This document shows positions 8,022 through 15,248 of a DNA stretch of 32,504 nucleotides, in pieces. The stretch lies in contig JAFPAK010000046.1 in the NCBI GenBank assembly GCA_017390825.1, positions 1 to 32,504 of the forward strand, written 5' to 3'. Position 1 is the first letter of the stretch; each line of letters starts with the position of its first letter. This stretch comes from Clostridia bacterium (GTDB lineage: Bacteria; Bacillota_A; Clostridia; Oscillospirales; Acutalibacteraceae). A program made the translations under genes and the position numbers. The notes beneath the pieces are model-generated. The model ran no database searches, was not told the origin of the DNA, and was given only the letters and a program-made list of their open reading frames with translations.

Positions 8022-8582
8022 TCATACTTCAAGCTGATTAAACAGCAAATCAGCCTCTTTTTTATATCTTCCGGCTATGTATGCGCATACTGCAACCGAA
8101 AGAGTTTTATACAAGCGCTGATAAGAGTCGCTATGAGGGCCCTTAAAACCTTGTATCGTGCTTTTGATAATAAAATCTGATTTCTCTTTTGAGATACCTT
8201 TTTCGATATCAATACAGCTCGTTATTTTGCAAAAGTAATCATACAGCTCACATTCGCTTATATTGTCATCGCTTGAATCCTCAACATCACCGTTAAGATA
8301 ACGCAGCAGCGTTACGATCTGTTCAAGCTGCATACATTCACGCAATGCATTAATAATCAATATTCTCGAAATTTGACGCTGATGATATTTTTTGCGTACC
8401 GGATTAGCAATAAACCCTCGTTTTACCCAGTTTTGTACCGTGGTAGGCTCAATACCGGTTATTGAACACACCTGCGCTAATGACAATCCTCCGGTTGCGG
8501 CTATCATTTGATCGAACATACTGAACGCACTCAGTTCATTATTGTACGGAGTGTTAGTTCCCGGCATTAACTGTTGATACAT
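8022..8582 (-). CDS. DUF1836 family HTH regulator
   Basis: A 186-residue protein with a MerR-like winged helix at about residues 33-72 (GLSLAQVCSITGIEPTTVQN, then WVKRGFIANPVRKKYHQRQ), followed by a helical segment (ALRECMQLEQIVTLLRYLNGD) and a helical C-terminal half. This is the layout of DUF1836 proteins, common in Clostridia and of unknown target. It heads the operon with the NfeD-like and flotillin genes, which makes it a candidate regulator of them and of itself. The promoter carries two palindromes (8624-8633 and 8648-8663). AGGTGAT lies about 8 nt upstream of the ATG. Confidence 0.85.
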   Translation of the reverse strand: MYQQLMPGTNTPYNNELSAFSMFDQMIAATGGLSLAQVCSITGIEPTTVQNWVKRGFIANPVRKKYHQRQISRILIINALRECMQLEQIVTLLRYLNGDVEDSSDDNISECELYDYFCKITSCIDIEKGISKEKSDFIIKSTIQGFKGPHSDSYQRLYKTLSVAVCAYIAGRYKKEADLLFNQLEV

Positions 8583-8623
8583 TTTGAAATCACCTCGCCT
8601 TTTAACGATAAGTTCATCACTAT

Positions 8624-8633
8624 CTCAATTGAG
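8624..8633. promoter_or_regulatory. Palindrome at the predicted transcription start of the DUF1836 operon
   Basis: CTCAATTGAG, a perfect 10-bp palindrome, falls just downstream of the -10 box (8642-8647), at about +2 to +11. This position would suit a repressor site. Confidence 0.5.
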
Positions 8634-8641
8634 TTTACTTG

Positions 8642-8670
8642 ATTATATCATATGGTCATATGAACTTCAA
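8642..8670 (-). promoter_or_regulatory. Promoter of the DUF1836-NfeD-flotillin operon with palindromic spacer
   Basis: On the minus strand: -35 TTGAAG (8665-8670), 17-bp spacer, perfect -10 TATAAT (8642-8647). The spacer is itself a perfect inverted repeat, TCATATG-GT-CATATGA (8648-8663), filling the gap between the boxes almost exactly. A dimeric regulator bound there would cover the promoter, so autoregulation by the DUF1836 protein is plausible. Confidence 0.78.
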
Positions 8671-8763
8671 ATTGCAAAAACAAGCATTTTACCGCTTTTT
8701 TCGCCAAAAATTCAAATTACCTATTAAATTCTTTTGTTTTTATTTATTTTTATTATTTTTCGC

Positions 8764-9243
8764 CTATTTATGATACTTGTTATTAGAATTGATCATAAAA
8801 GCACGGTATATCTGCTCTGTGAGCATAACACGGGCAAGCTGGTGCGGAAAGGTCATTTCCGACATTGATAAACGGATATTGCTCTTTTTCTTCACCTCAT
8901 CACACAGTCCATGCGAGCCGCCGATGATAAATACTATGCTTCCGAAATTACCTGCATTATTGCTTATAGTCTGTGCAAGTCGCTCACTGCTTTGCTGCTT
9001 CCCTTCAATACACATAGCAACCGTTTGCGCACCCCTGGGGATTTTTGAAAGTATCGCTGCACCTTCCTTTTGAAGCGCTGACGATATCTCACCTTGCGAA
9101 GGTGACTCCGGAATACGCACGGGGGCTATCTCAATTACATTAAACTTGCAAAAAGCAGACAGTCTTTTTGAATACTCTGCCATTGCATCACGCAGATATT
9201 TTTCTTTTAATGAGCCTACGGCTATTATTGTTACTGATTGCAT
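8764..9243 (-). CDS. rlmH: 23S rRNA (pseudouridine-1915-N3)-methyltransferase RlmH
   Basis: A 159-residue SPOUT methyltransferase, the standard RlmH length. The trefoil-knot SAM site is seen as FIIGGSHGL at residues 105-113, preceded by MCIEGKQ (78-83), and the conserved C-terminal YHK (157-159) closes the protein. It methylates pseudouridine 1915 in helix 69 of 23S rRNA on assembled ribosomes. It lies 9 nt after the YycJ-type hydrolase gene, so it shares that transcript. No clear hairpin terminator is visible in the AT-rich 8680-8763. Confidence 0.96.
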   Translation of the reverse strand: MQSVTIIAVGSLKEKYLRDAMAEYSKRLSAFCKFNVIEIAPVRIPESPSQGEISSALQKEGAAILSKIPRGAQTVAMCIEGKQQSSERLAQTISNNAGNFGSIVFIIGGSHGLCDEVKKKSNIRLSMSEMTFPHQLARVMLTEQIYRAFMINSNNKYHK

Positions 9244-9252
9244 AAATATCTC

Positions 9253-10035
9253 CTATATGATAATAACACGGTTATTTGATGGAGATGCAACACAAAGAGA
9301 ATAATCTACATCTTCAACATATCCCGAAAGTGACATATTTGTGCGTACTGTTTCAAGTGCAAGTTCGGGCAGATTAGTGTTCTCACTCAGATGAGAAAGC
9401 ACAAATCTTGTTGTTCCGCTCTCGACAAGACGCACTACCTCGCCTGCACAGGCATTATTTGAAAGGTGACCGTTATCACTTAAAATACGCCGCTTTAAAT
9501 CGTATGAATAAAAGGCGCAGCTTTCTAGCATCAGAACATCATGATTGCTTTCAAGCATAACAAGATCACAGCCGCATAGCGCATTATGTATATCATCGGT
9601 AACCTTACCTACATCGGTACATACCGCTATTTTCCTGCTGTCTGCCGATATGATATATCCACAGCTGCCGGGGCAATCGTGCGGAGTTGAGAAATACGAA
9701 ATACTCATTCCTGCAAGCTCGATATTATCTTTAATCTCGTTTAAAGTAATACACTCAAAGCCGTCACATTTCTTTAGTGCTGCAACTGTTTTTGCAGTGG
9801 CATAAACCGGTATTTTATACTTCTTTGCAAATACTCTGAGCCCTCCGATATGGTCACTATGACTGTGCGTAATAAATATACCCTTGATAAAATCAGGGGA
9901 TACACCGACATCTTGAAGTGCACAGCAAAGTTTTTTTGCAGACACACCTGCGTCTATTAAAATTGCTCCCTCGGTTGTGGCAACATATGTACTGTTTCCT
10001 TTACTGCCGGAGAAAAGCGGACAAAATTTAGGCAA
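9253..10035 (-). CDS. MBL-fold metallo-hydrolase, YycJ/WalJ type
   Basis: A 260-residue metallo-beta-lactamase-fold hydrolase. The metal motif THSHSDHIGG gives His57, His59, Asp61 and His62, and later ligands appear in FSTPHDCPGS and CTDVGKV. The opening FCPLFSGSKGNSTYV is characteristic of the YycJ/VicX family, a putative 5'-3' DNA exonuclease linked to repair or to the WalKR locus in other Firmicutes; no walKR genes are present here. The start codon is TTG at 10033-10035, supported by AAGGAG 8 nt upstream and no in-frame ATG nearby. It sits 21 nt after the FkbM gene and 9 nt before rlmH. Confidence 0.92.
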   Translation of the reverse strand: MPKFCPLFSGSKGNSTYVATTEGAILIDAGVSAKKLCCALQDVGVSPDFIKGIFITHSHSDHIGGLRVFAKKYKIPVYATAKTVAALKKCDGFECITLNEIKDNIELAGMSISYFSTPHDCPGSCGYIISADSRKIAVCTDVGKVTDDIHNALCGCDLVMLESNHDVLMLESCAFYSYDLKRRILSDNGHLSNNACAGEVVRLVESGTTRFVLSHLSENTNLPELALETVRTNMSLSGYVEDVDYSLCVASPSNNRVIII

Positions 10036-10056
10036 AACAAAAACTCCTTATCTCTT

Positions 10057-11079
10057 TTATACAAAATAGAACACTGTATCCCATGCAGGAACGCTCTTAA
10101 AATGACGCATATATACTTTATAATCGTCCCTAATATCAAGCACCGATTTAACAATTGCAAAATAGTCTTCGGTGCGATGATACGCACTTATCAGCATTTT
10201 AGGTCGATGCAGTAAAATAGTATTTCTTGCACCCTTTATCATATCCGATTCTGCACCCTCTACATCTACATTAATGAAATCAACCTTGCCGCCGCTTAAA
10301 ATACTGTCAACACTCTCGGCGGGTATTTCTTCGCCTTTTCCGATCTTAGACTGCCTGCCGGCATTTTGCTCAAAACGTACCGTAGTCCTGCTGTGTGAGA
10401 TACCGACATTGAGCGTTTTGATATTCCTCAGCTCTTTAGTTGCCTCCGTCAGCTTTCTGAAACTGCGGCGATCAGGCTCAACGGCAATTATTTCTTTATA
10501 ATCGGGGCAATATTGTATAAATTCTGCAACCGTGTCACCGTTGTATGCACCCAGATCTAAAAAAATATCGTTCTTTTGGGGCTTAACTACTGTTTCATAC
10601 GCTTCTTTCGGCGTGCTTTCGCAGTCAAACAGATACGAAATATTACCGCTCAAACGGTAATTGATACAATCTTCAAAGGTCTTTTTAGACAGATCATCGA
10701 AAAGATGTGAATATACAAATTCAAGCTCGCCTCGGTGAACAGACGCATATTCCTTGTCAAACAAACCGCCGCCGATAACGGGAACGTCGGGCAAGAGCAC
10801 CTCTTGCTCATTTGAAATACGCTTTATATTATCAATAACCTCGCTGCGATGCGTGCCAAAGCAGACAAGCACCAAAACTTCACCGAATTCTTCCTTGATC
10901 TCACTGTACTTTTTTACCTTAAAGCCGTGAAACGAATGACCTCTTACAAATTCATCCGACGCAAATATGCCTGATATTCTTATATCCCTCTCGTCAAGCT
11001 CTCTTATTATCTTATCAGCGCCGCTACCCATACCATACAGCACTATCGGCTTATTACACGATTTAATATAATTCCACAT
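10057..11079 (-). CDS. FkbM-family methyltransferase with N-terminal nucleotide-binding-like domain
   Basis: A 340-residue two-part protein. The C-terminal half is an FkbM methyltransferase: SAM motif FLDLGAYNGDT (173-183), acidic AVEPDRRSF (199-207) and the family hallmark NVDVEGAESDMIKGA (about 270-284). The N-terminal half begins PIVLYGMGSGADKIIRE (11-27), a Rossmann-like glycine pattern like that in sugar acetyltransferase-associated or polysaccharide proteins. Such proteins often O-methylate glycans, but the substrate is unknown here. I start at the ATG at 11077-11079, preceded by GAGAAGG, because the longer frame would run into its own promoter (11111-11139). It heads the operon with the YycJ hydrolase and rlmH. 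Confidence 0.87.
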   Translation of the reverse strand: MWNYIKSCNKPIVLYGMGSGADKIIRELDERDIRISGIFASDEFVRGHSFHGFKVKKYSEIKEEFGEVLVLVCFGTHRSEVIDNIKRISNEQEVLLPDVPVIGGGLFDKEYASVHRGELEFVYSHLFDDLSKKTFEDCINYRLSGNISYLFDCESTPKEAYETVVKPQKNDIFLDLGAYNGDTVAEFIQYCPDYKEIIAVEPDRRSFRKLTEATKELRNIKTLNVGISHSRTTVRFEQNAGRQSKIGKGEEIPAESVDSILSGGKVDFINVDVEGAESDMIKGARNTILLHRPKMLISAYHRTEDYFAIVKSVLDIRDDYKVYMRHFKSVPAWDTVFYFV

Positions 11080-11110
11080 AAAAAATAAAACCTTCTCTTT
11101 ATTCCCTTTA

Positions 11111-11139
11111 ATTATACCCCAAACGCTATATGTTTTCAA
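11111..11139 (-). promoter_or_regulatory. Promoter of the FkbM-hydrolase-rlmH operon
   Basis: On the minus strand: -35 TTGAAA (11134-11139), 17-bp spacer, perfect -10 TATAAT (11111-11116). It is divergent from the PadR promoter; the two -35 boxes are 23 bp apart. Confidence 0.85.
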
Positions 11140-11162
11140 CGGATATTTTTTCAAAATACCTC

Positions 11163-11191
11163 TTGACAAACAATACTATGTGTTGTATAGT
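11163..11191 (+). promoter_or_regulatory. Promoter of the padR operon
   Basis: Perfect -35 TTGACA (11163-11168), 17-bp spacer, -10 TATAGT (11186-11191). A perfect inverted repeat covers the -10 box (see 11173-11193). Confidence 0.85.
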
Positions 11192-11193
11192 AT
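11173..11193. promoter_or_regulatory. Probable PadR operator
   Basis: ATACTAT (11173-11179), 7 bp, then ATAGTAT (11187-11193): a perfect inverted repeat overlapping the spacer and -10 box of the padR promoter, 20 bp before the PadR start codon. PadR repressors are dimers that commonly autoregulate through such sites. Confidence 0.72.
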
Positions 11194-11213
11194 ATCACAA
11201 AAGGAGGTATTGT

Positions 11214-11528
11214 ATGGATATACAACTCAAACGCGGACTACTTGATATATGTGTTCTCGCTGCGATCAAAAGTGAGGATTCGTACGGATACAAGATAATC
11301 AAAGATATCAAGCCATATGTAACGGTGTCGGAATCCACACTTTATCCTATACTACGCAGGCTTGAAGCCTCTGAATGTCTTACTGTACGCTCTGTTGAGC
11401 ATAACGGCAGATTGCGTAAATACTATCATATAACAAAGAACGGTCTTGACCGCATCTCCGCTTTCACAGAGGAATGGAAAGAAATAATGTCGATATATAA
11501 GTTTGTTACCAAGGAGGAAGAAGAATGA
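11214..11528 (+). CDS. PadR-family transcriptional repressor
   Basis: A 104-residue single-domain PadR winged-helix regulator. The family pattern is clear: GLLDICVLAAIKSEDSYGYK at residues 8-27, the recognition region STLYPILRRLEASECL (about 42-57), and the wing ending in GRLRKYYHITKNG. The start is the ATG at 11214-11216, 6 nt after AGGAGG. Its stop overlaps the next ATG (ATGA-type overlap), and the operon with DUF1700 and DUF4097 proteins is a recurrent Firmicutes arrangement in which PadR senses envelope stress or small molecules. The inverted repeat at 11173-11193 suggests autoregulation. Confidence 0.95.
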   Translation: MDIQLKRGLLDICVLAAIKSEDSYGYKIIKDIKPYVTVSESTLYPILRRLEASECLTVRSVEHNGRLRKYYHITKNGLDRISAFTEEWKEIMSIYKFVTKEEEE

Positions 11529-12103
11529 ACAAAGAGCAGTTTCTCACTCAAGTAAAGCAAAGAATAAGCGCATTGCCGCAGACTGATATTGAAAAATCGC
11601 TAGATTATTACAGCGAGATCATTGATGACTATATTGAGGACGGTCTTTCGCAAGAGCAGGCAATTGAGCAGATAGGAACGGTAGATGAAATAGTATCACA
11701 GATTATGTCGGATGTATCTGTTGAAAAATCGCCTAGCAAAAGAAAATGGCGGGTATGGGAGATAGTTCTGCTCGCTGTCAGTTCTCCGATATGGCTCTCA
11801 CTTTTAATAGCTGCTTTTGCGGTACTTCTTGCAGTATATATCGTGATATGGGCAGTAGTTATTGTACTGTATGCGATCGTTTTGTCCTTTGCCGCCGCAG
11901 CAATATGCGGAATTTTGGGCGGGGCGGTACTGTTTATCTTTGCACAGAATTATCCGCAGGCACTGTTGCTTTTAGGTACAGGGCTTATCTCGGCAGGCAT
12001 TGCGATACTATTGTTTTTTGTCTTCAACATTGTAACATACAGGATCTGCATATTCACAAAATTCGTCTTTAAAAAAGCAACCGGAAAGGGGCAGGTAAAA
12101 TGA
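11525..12103 (+). CDS. DUF1700 family membrane protein
   Basis: A 192-residue protein with a soluble N-terminal part (about residues 1-74) of the DUF1700 (HAAS) type: MNKEQFLTQVKQRISALP and a two-helix acidic segment (DYYSEIIDDYIEDG...AIEQIGTVDEIV). Three or four transmembrane helices follow (about 78-175). The HAAS domain is known as a partner of PadR regulators, so this protein may control PadR activity from the membrane. It overlaps padR and the DUF4097 gene by 4 nt each, which suggests translational coupling. The effector is unknown. Confidence 0.9.
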   Translation: MNKEQFLTQVKQRISALPQTDIEKSLDYYSEIIDDYIEDGLSQEQAIEQIGTVDEIVSQIMSDVSVEKSPSKRKWRVWEIVLLAVSSPIWLSLLIAAFAVLLAVYIVIWAVVIVLYAIVLSFAAAAICGILGGAVLFIFAQNYPQALLLLGTGLISAGIAILLFFVFNIVTYRICIFTKFVFKKATGKGQVK

Positions 12104-13011
12104 GTAAAGGTAAAAGAGTGGCAATTATAATCGCAGTTTGTTGCATAGCGACCGGACTATTGCTCACAGTGATTTCATTCTCAATACTGCGTTTTGACTT
12201 TTCAAAGCTTAATATGGAAACCTTTGAAACCAACACTTACAATATCGAAGAAACCTTTAACGATATTGCGATAAACGATGTTGAATGTGATGTAAGACTT
12301 CTAAAAAGCACAGACGGAAAGTGCAAAGTCGTATGCGGCGAAAGCGACAATATAGTAAATGATATTCAGGTTGAAAACAACACACTTATAATAAAGCGCA
12401 CCGATAACCGTCCATGGTATAAACATATAGGCATCTGGTGGAGCATCGACCTTGATGTCAGCATATATCTTCCGCAGGATACGTATAATATGCTGTATCT
12501 TAAATCGGTAAGCGGTGATATTTATGCGGATGAGGTATTTACTTTCAGCGAAGCAACAGTAATTTCAACAAGCGGTGATATCACCTTCAACTCCAACACA
12601 GAAAACAGCCTGATTATCAAAAGTACAAGCGGAGATATTATCAGCAACAGCAAGGCTGTTGGCAAAGCAACGGTAAAATCAACAAGCGGTGAAATCAAGC
12701 TTCAAAATATAGCTGCTAACGAAATGACTGTTAGCTCCACAAGCGGCGACATAAAACTTTCGTCGGTTATCACGATCGGCAATACAGAATGTAGCGCAGT
12801 AAGCGGTGACATAGAGCTTGATCGCTGTGATGCAGGCACCCTTGATCTTAAAACAACAAGCGGAGAGATAAGCGGCACGCTGATGTCACCTAAAAACTTT
12901 ATTACTTCGACCGTAAGCGGTAATGTCAAAGTACCTTCATCACACGCATATGTTGGTGATTGCAGTATTAAAACCACAAGTGGCAATATCAAAATAGATG
13001 TAGTTGATTAA
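12100..13011 (+). CDS. DUF4097 family membrane-anchored beta-repeat protein
   Basis: A 303-residue protein with one N-terminal membrane anchor (about residues 7-30) and an external domain made of repeated strands. The motif S-T-S-G-D/E-I recurs about every 20 residues (VSGDIYADE, TSGDITFNS, TSGDIISNS, TSGEIKLQN, TSGDIKLSS, VSGDIELDR, TSGEISGTL, VSGNVKVPS, TSGNIKIDV), the pattern of DUF4097 putative adhesin or bactofilin-like beta solenoids. It is the last gene of the PadR-DUF1700 operon and ends just before a terminator. A role in envelope sensing or structure is inferred from context only. Confidence 0.9.
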   Translation: MSKGKRVAIIIAVCCIATGLLLTVISFSILRFDFSKLNMETFETNTYNIEETFNDIAINDVECDVRLLKSTDGKCKVVCGESDNIVNDIQVENNTLIIKRTDNRPWYKHIGIWWSIDLDVSIYLPQDTYNMLYLKSVSGDIYADEVFTFSEATVISTSGDITFNSNTENSLIIKSTSGDIISNSKAVGKATVKSTSGEIKLQNIAANEMTVSSTSGDIKLSSVITIGNTECSAVSGDIELDRCDAGTLDLKTTSGEISGTLMSPKNFITSTVSGNVKVPSSHAYVGDCSIKTTSGNIKIDVVD

Positions 13012-13017
13012 AATAAG

Positions 13018-13047
13018 ATCCGTCCGAATTTTCTTCGGGCGGATTTT
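13018..13047 (+). terminator. Intrinsic terminator of the padR operon
   Basis: An 11-bp GC-rich stem (13018-13028 with 13034-13044, one G-U) around a 5-base loop, followed by TTTT. It begins 6 nt after the DUF4097 stop. Confidence 0.88.
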
Positions 13048-13067
13048 AAAAATTCACATATAATCAC

Positions 13068-13096
13068 TTGAAATTGGATCAAAGAGGGGTTATACT
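13068..13096 (+). promoter_or_regulatory. Promoter of the G3E GTPase pair
   Basis: -35 TTGAAA (13068-13073), 17-bp spacer, -10 TATACT (13091-13096), 35 bp upstream of the first GTPase start. I see no convincing Zur-type palindrome in or near it. Confidence 0.8.
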
Positions 13097-13131
13097 ATTT
13101 TATTAGGATATAAAAAAGGAGTTGTGTATAT

Positions 13132-14232
13132 ATGACTAAAATAGATATTTTTTCAGGCTTTTTAGGCGCCGGAAAGACCACTCTTATAAAAAAACTTATA
13201 GCCGAAGGCTATAAGGGCGAAAAACTCGTTCTTATCGAAAATGAATTCGGCGAGATCGGTATTGACGGCGGATTTATGAAGAATTCCGGTGTTCAGGTAA
13301 ACGAAATGAATTCCGGCTGCATCTGCTGCTCATTGGCAGGAGACTTTTCTGCCTCATTAAAAGAAGTACTTGAGCGTTTTGAGCCGGACCGCATACTTAT
13401 CGAGCCGTCAGGTGTCGGCAAGCTTTCGGATGTCATGCGTGCTGTTAAAGACGCAGAAGTCGAGCTTGAGCTTTGCGGTTGCACTGCTGTTGTTGATGCC
13501 AAAAAATGTAAAATGTATATGAAAAACTTCGGTGAATTTTTCAATAATCAGATTGAAAACGCTACTTCTATTATTTTAAGCCATACCGCTTCACTTTCGC
13601 AGGATAAAATAGATGCTGTAATTACACTTGTGCGTGAACACAACAAGGATGCGGTTATTGTCACTACCGATTGGGACGATATCAGCGGTGAGAAGATACT
13701 TGATGCAATTTATCAGAAAAACTCACTGAAAACAGAGCTTTCACATCTTGAGCACGAGCATCATCACCATCACCACGATGATGATTGCGATTGCGGATGC
13801 CACGATCATGAGCACGAGCATCACCACCATCACCACGATGATGACTGCGATTGCGGATGCCACGATCACGAGCACGAGCATCACCACCATCACCACGATG
13901 ATGACTGCGATTGCGGATGCCACGATCATGAGCACGAACATCACCACCATCATCACGCCGATGAGATATTCACAAGCTTCGGCAAAGAAACTGCTAAAAA
14001 GTTCACTGCAAAGGAAATCGAAACCGCGCTTTCTGCTTTACAGGATGAAGAAAAATACGGAGTTATTCTTCGTGCAAAGGGCATCGTTGCAGCAGACGAT
14101 GAATGGATATATTTTGATTATGTACCGGGAGAGTGTGATGTCCGCACAGGTGAAGCTGATGTAATCGGCAGACTTTGCGTTATCGGCTCTAAAATAAATG
14201 AACCCGCTCTTTGTGAGTTGTTCGGAATATAA
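13132..14232 (+). CDS. G3E (CobW/COG0523) GTPase with His/Cys-rich tandem-repeat loop
   Basis: A 366-residue GTPase of the metallochaperone family that includes CobW, YjiA and ZNG1. The P-loop is GFLGAGKTT (residues 9-17), the metal motif CxCC is CICC at 63-66, and the switch region follows (LIEPSGVGKLSD). Between the GTPase domain and the C-terminal CobW-like domain, residues 204-277 hold a 20-residue unit rich in His, Asp and Cys, present three times plus a partial fourth. Each full unit has six consecutive His and a CDCGC element, giving nine Cys in all. This suggests high-capacity binding of Zn or Ni. It is followed after 10 nt by a second G3E protein. The metal partner cannot be told from sequence. 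Confidence 0.93.
   Translation: MTKIDIFSGFLGAGKTTLIKKLIAEGYKGEKLVLIENEFGEIGIDGGFMKNSGVQVNEMNSGCICCSLAGDFSASLKEVLERFEPDRILIEPSGVGKLSDVMRAVKDAEVELELCGCTAVVDAKKCKMYMKNFGEFFNNQIENATSIILSHTASLSQDKIDAVITLVREHNKDAVIVTTDWDDISGEKILDAIYQKNSLKTELSHLEHEHHHHHHDDDCDCGCHDHEHEHHHHHHDDDCDCGCHDHEHEHHHHHHDDDCDCGCHDHEHEHHHHHHADEIFTSFGKETAKKFTAKEIETALSALQDEEKYGVILRAKGIVAADDEWIYFDYVPGECDVRTGEADVIGRLCVIGSKINEPALCELFGI
13749..13957 (+). repeat. 60-bp in-frame tandem repeat coding His/Cys units
   Basis: Three full 60-bp units and a partial fourth lie head to tail inside the GTPase gene. The second and third units differ at one base in 60, and the first differs at a few third-codon positions, all synonymous in the shared part. 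The period is exactly 20 codons, so gains or losses of units keep the frame. High identity at silent sites points to recent expansion or gene conversion. Confidence 0.97.
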
Positions 14233-14242
14233 GGTGAAAGAC

Positions 14243-15184
14243 ATGGAAGTACCTGTTTATTTATTTACCGGCTTTCTTGAAGGTGGCAAATCCACCTTCA
14301 TTCAAGGCACATTGGAAGACAAGCGTTTTTGTGACGGCGAAAAAATACTTTTGCTTATCTGCGAAGAAGGTGAGATAGAATATGATGCTTCCCGCTTTGC
14401 TTCAAAAAATGTTTGTGTGCATACATTTGAAGATAAGGACGAATTCACCACTGCAACACTTGCCGGACTTTACCGTGACTACAAGCCAAAGAAGATAGTT
14501 ATTGAATGTAACGGTATGTGGCCGCTTGAGGATATTTATATGGCTATGCCGGACGGCTGGCTTATTTATCAGGAAATGTTTTTTGCAGATGCAACAACAT
14601 TTTTAAATTATAATTCAAATATGCGACAGATGGTTGCAAACAAATTGCAAAACTGCGATGTCGCAATATTCAACCGTTTCTCCCCTGAGTTCGACAAAAT
14701 GGAATTTCATAAGATCGTGCGCGGTCTTTCAAGGCGTGCTGATATCTGCTATGAATACACAGACGGCACCGTTGATTATGATGATATTGAAGATCCATTG
14801 CCATTTGATATCAATGCAGATGTAATAGTTATAAAAGACGAGGATTATGCTATCTGGTACCGTGATATGATGGAGGAAACAGAAAAGTACGAGGGTAAAA
14901 CAGTCAAATTCAAGGGAGTAGCCGCAAAGGATAAGCGTATGCCGAAAGGACTTGCTGCAATCGGCAGACATGTTATGACTTGCTGTGTTGATGATATTCA
15001 GTATGCCGCTGTTGCTGCAAAGGGTGACGCTGCCGAAAAATGCGAAACTAACAAGTGGTTTGTTATTACTGCAAATGTCACTATTGAGAAAAATGCACTT
15101 TATAAGGCAAAAGGTCCTGTGATGAATATCATTTCACTTGTTCCCTCAAATGCACCTGAAGAACCGGTTGCTACATTCTATTAA
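14243..15184 (+). CDS. G3E-type GTPase fused to a YcgQ/DUF1980-like C-terminal domain
   Basis: A 313-residue protein starting at the ATG at 14243-14245, 10 nt after the first GTPase, behind AAGGTGA. It keeps a P-loop, GFLEGGKST (residues 10-18), and GTPase-like motifs VIECNGMWP (86-94) and FNRFS (143-147), but has no CxCC metal motif (the equivalent region reads NVCVHTFED). From about residue 200 the sequence resembles the C-terminal domain of YcgQ/TIGR03943 (DUF1980): YEGKTVKFKG, then GRHVMTCCVDDIQYAAVAAK with a Cys pair at 247-248, and KWFVITANVTIE. In Bacillus YcgQ works with permease YcgR and is Zn-repressed; no permease is present here. Likely a partner of the upstream GTPase in metal handling, by inference. 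Confidence 0.85.
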   Translation: MEVPVYLFTGFLEGGKSTFIQGTLEDKRFCDGEKILLLICEEGEIEYDASRFASKNVCVHTFEDKDEFTTATLAGLYRDYKPKKIVIECNGMWPLEDIYMAMPDGWLIYQEMFFADATTFLNYNSNMRQMVANKLQNCDVAIFNRFSPEFDKMEFHKIVRGLSRRADICYEYTDGTVDYDDIEDPLPFDINADVIVIKDEDYAIWYRDMMEETEKYEGKTVKFKGVAAKDKRMPKGLAAIGRHVMTCCVDDIQYAAVAAKGDAAEKCETNKWFVITANVTIEKNALYKAKGPVMNIISLVPSNAPEEPVATFY

Positions 15185-15211
15185 ACTTAAAGATTTATAT
15201 AAGGTAAAAGA

Positions 15212-15245
15212 ACAAAGCTGTGATTGTTTTCAATCACAGCTTTGT
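15212..15245. terminator. Intrinsic terminator between convergent genes
   Basis: A 14-bp perfect stem (15213-15226 with 15231-15244), extended by one A-T pair, around a TTTT loop, followed by TGTTTT. It ends the G3E GTPase operon and may also serve the dockerin gene, which ends at 15249 on the other strand. Confidence 0.9.
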
Positions 15246-15248
15246 GTT

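Noticed and set aside
8680..8763. Terminator after rlmH.
   Set aside because: AT-rich runs are present but I could not find a GC stem followed by a U-tract.
13068..13131. A Zur box before the G3E GTPases, expected for zinc-responsive members.
   Set aside because: No AT-rich palindrome matching the Zur consensus was convincing in this region.
13741..13956. A minus-strand open frame coding a repeated hydrophobic Met/Val/Ile protein.
   Set aside because: It is the exact antisense of the His/Cys repeat; no ribosome site, and its pattern follows from CAC/CAT/GAT codons read backwards.
13749..13957. Regular repeats that might be a CRISPR array.
   Set aside because: The units are contiguous with no spacers, in frame, and code the His/Cys loop.
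13748..14164. A plus-strand frame of Thr/Ile/Met repeats.
   Set aside because: A shifted reading of the His-repeat DNA inside the GTPase gene; no ribosome site.
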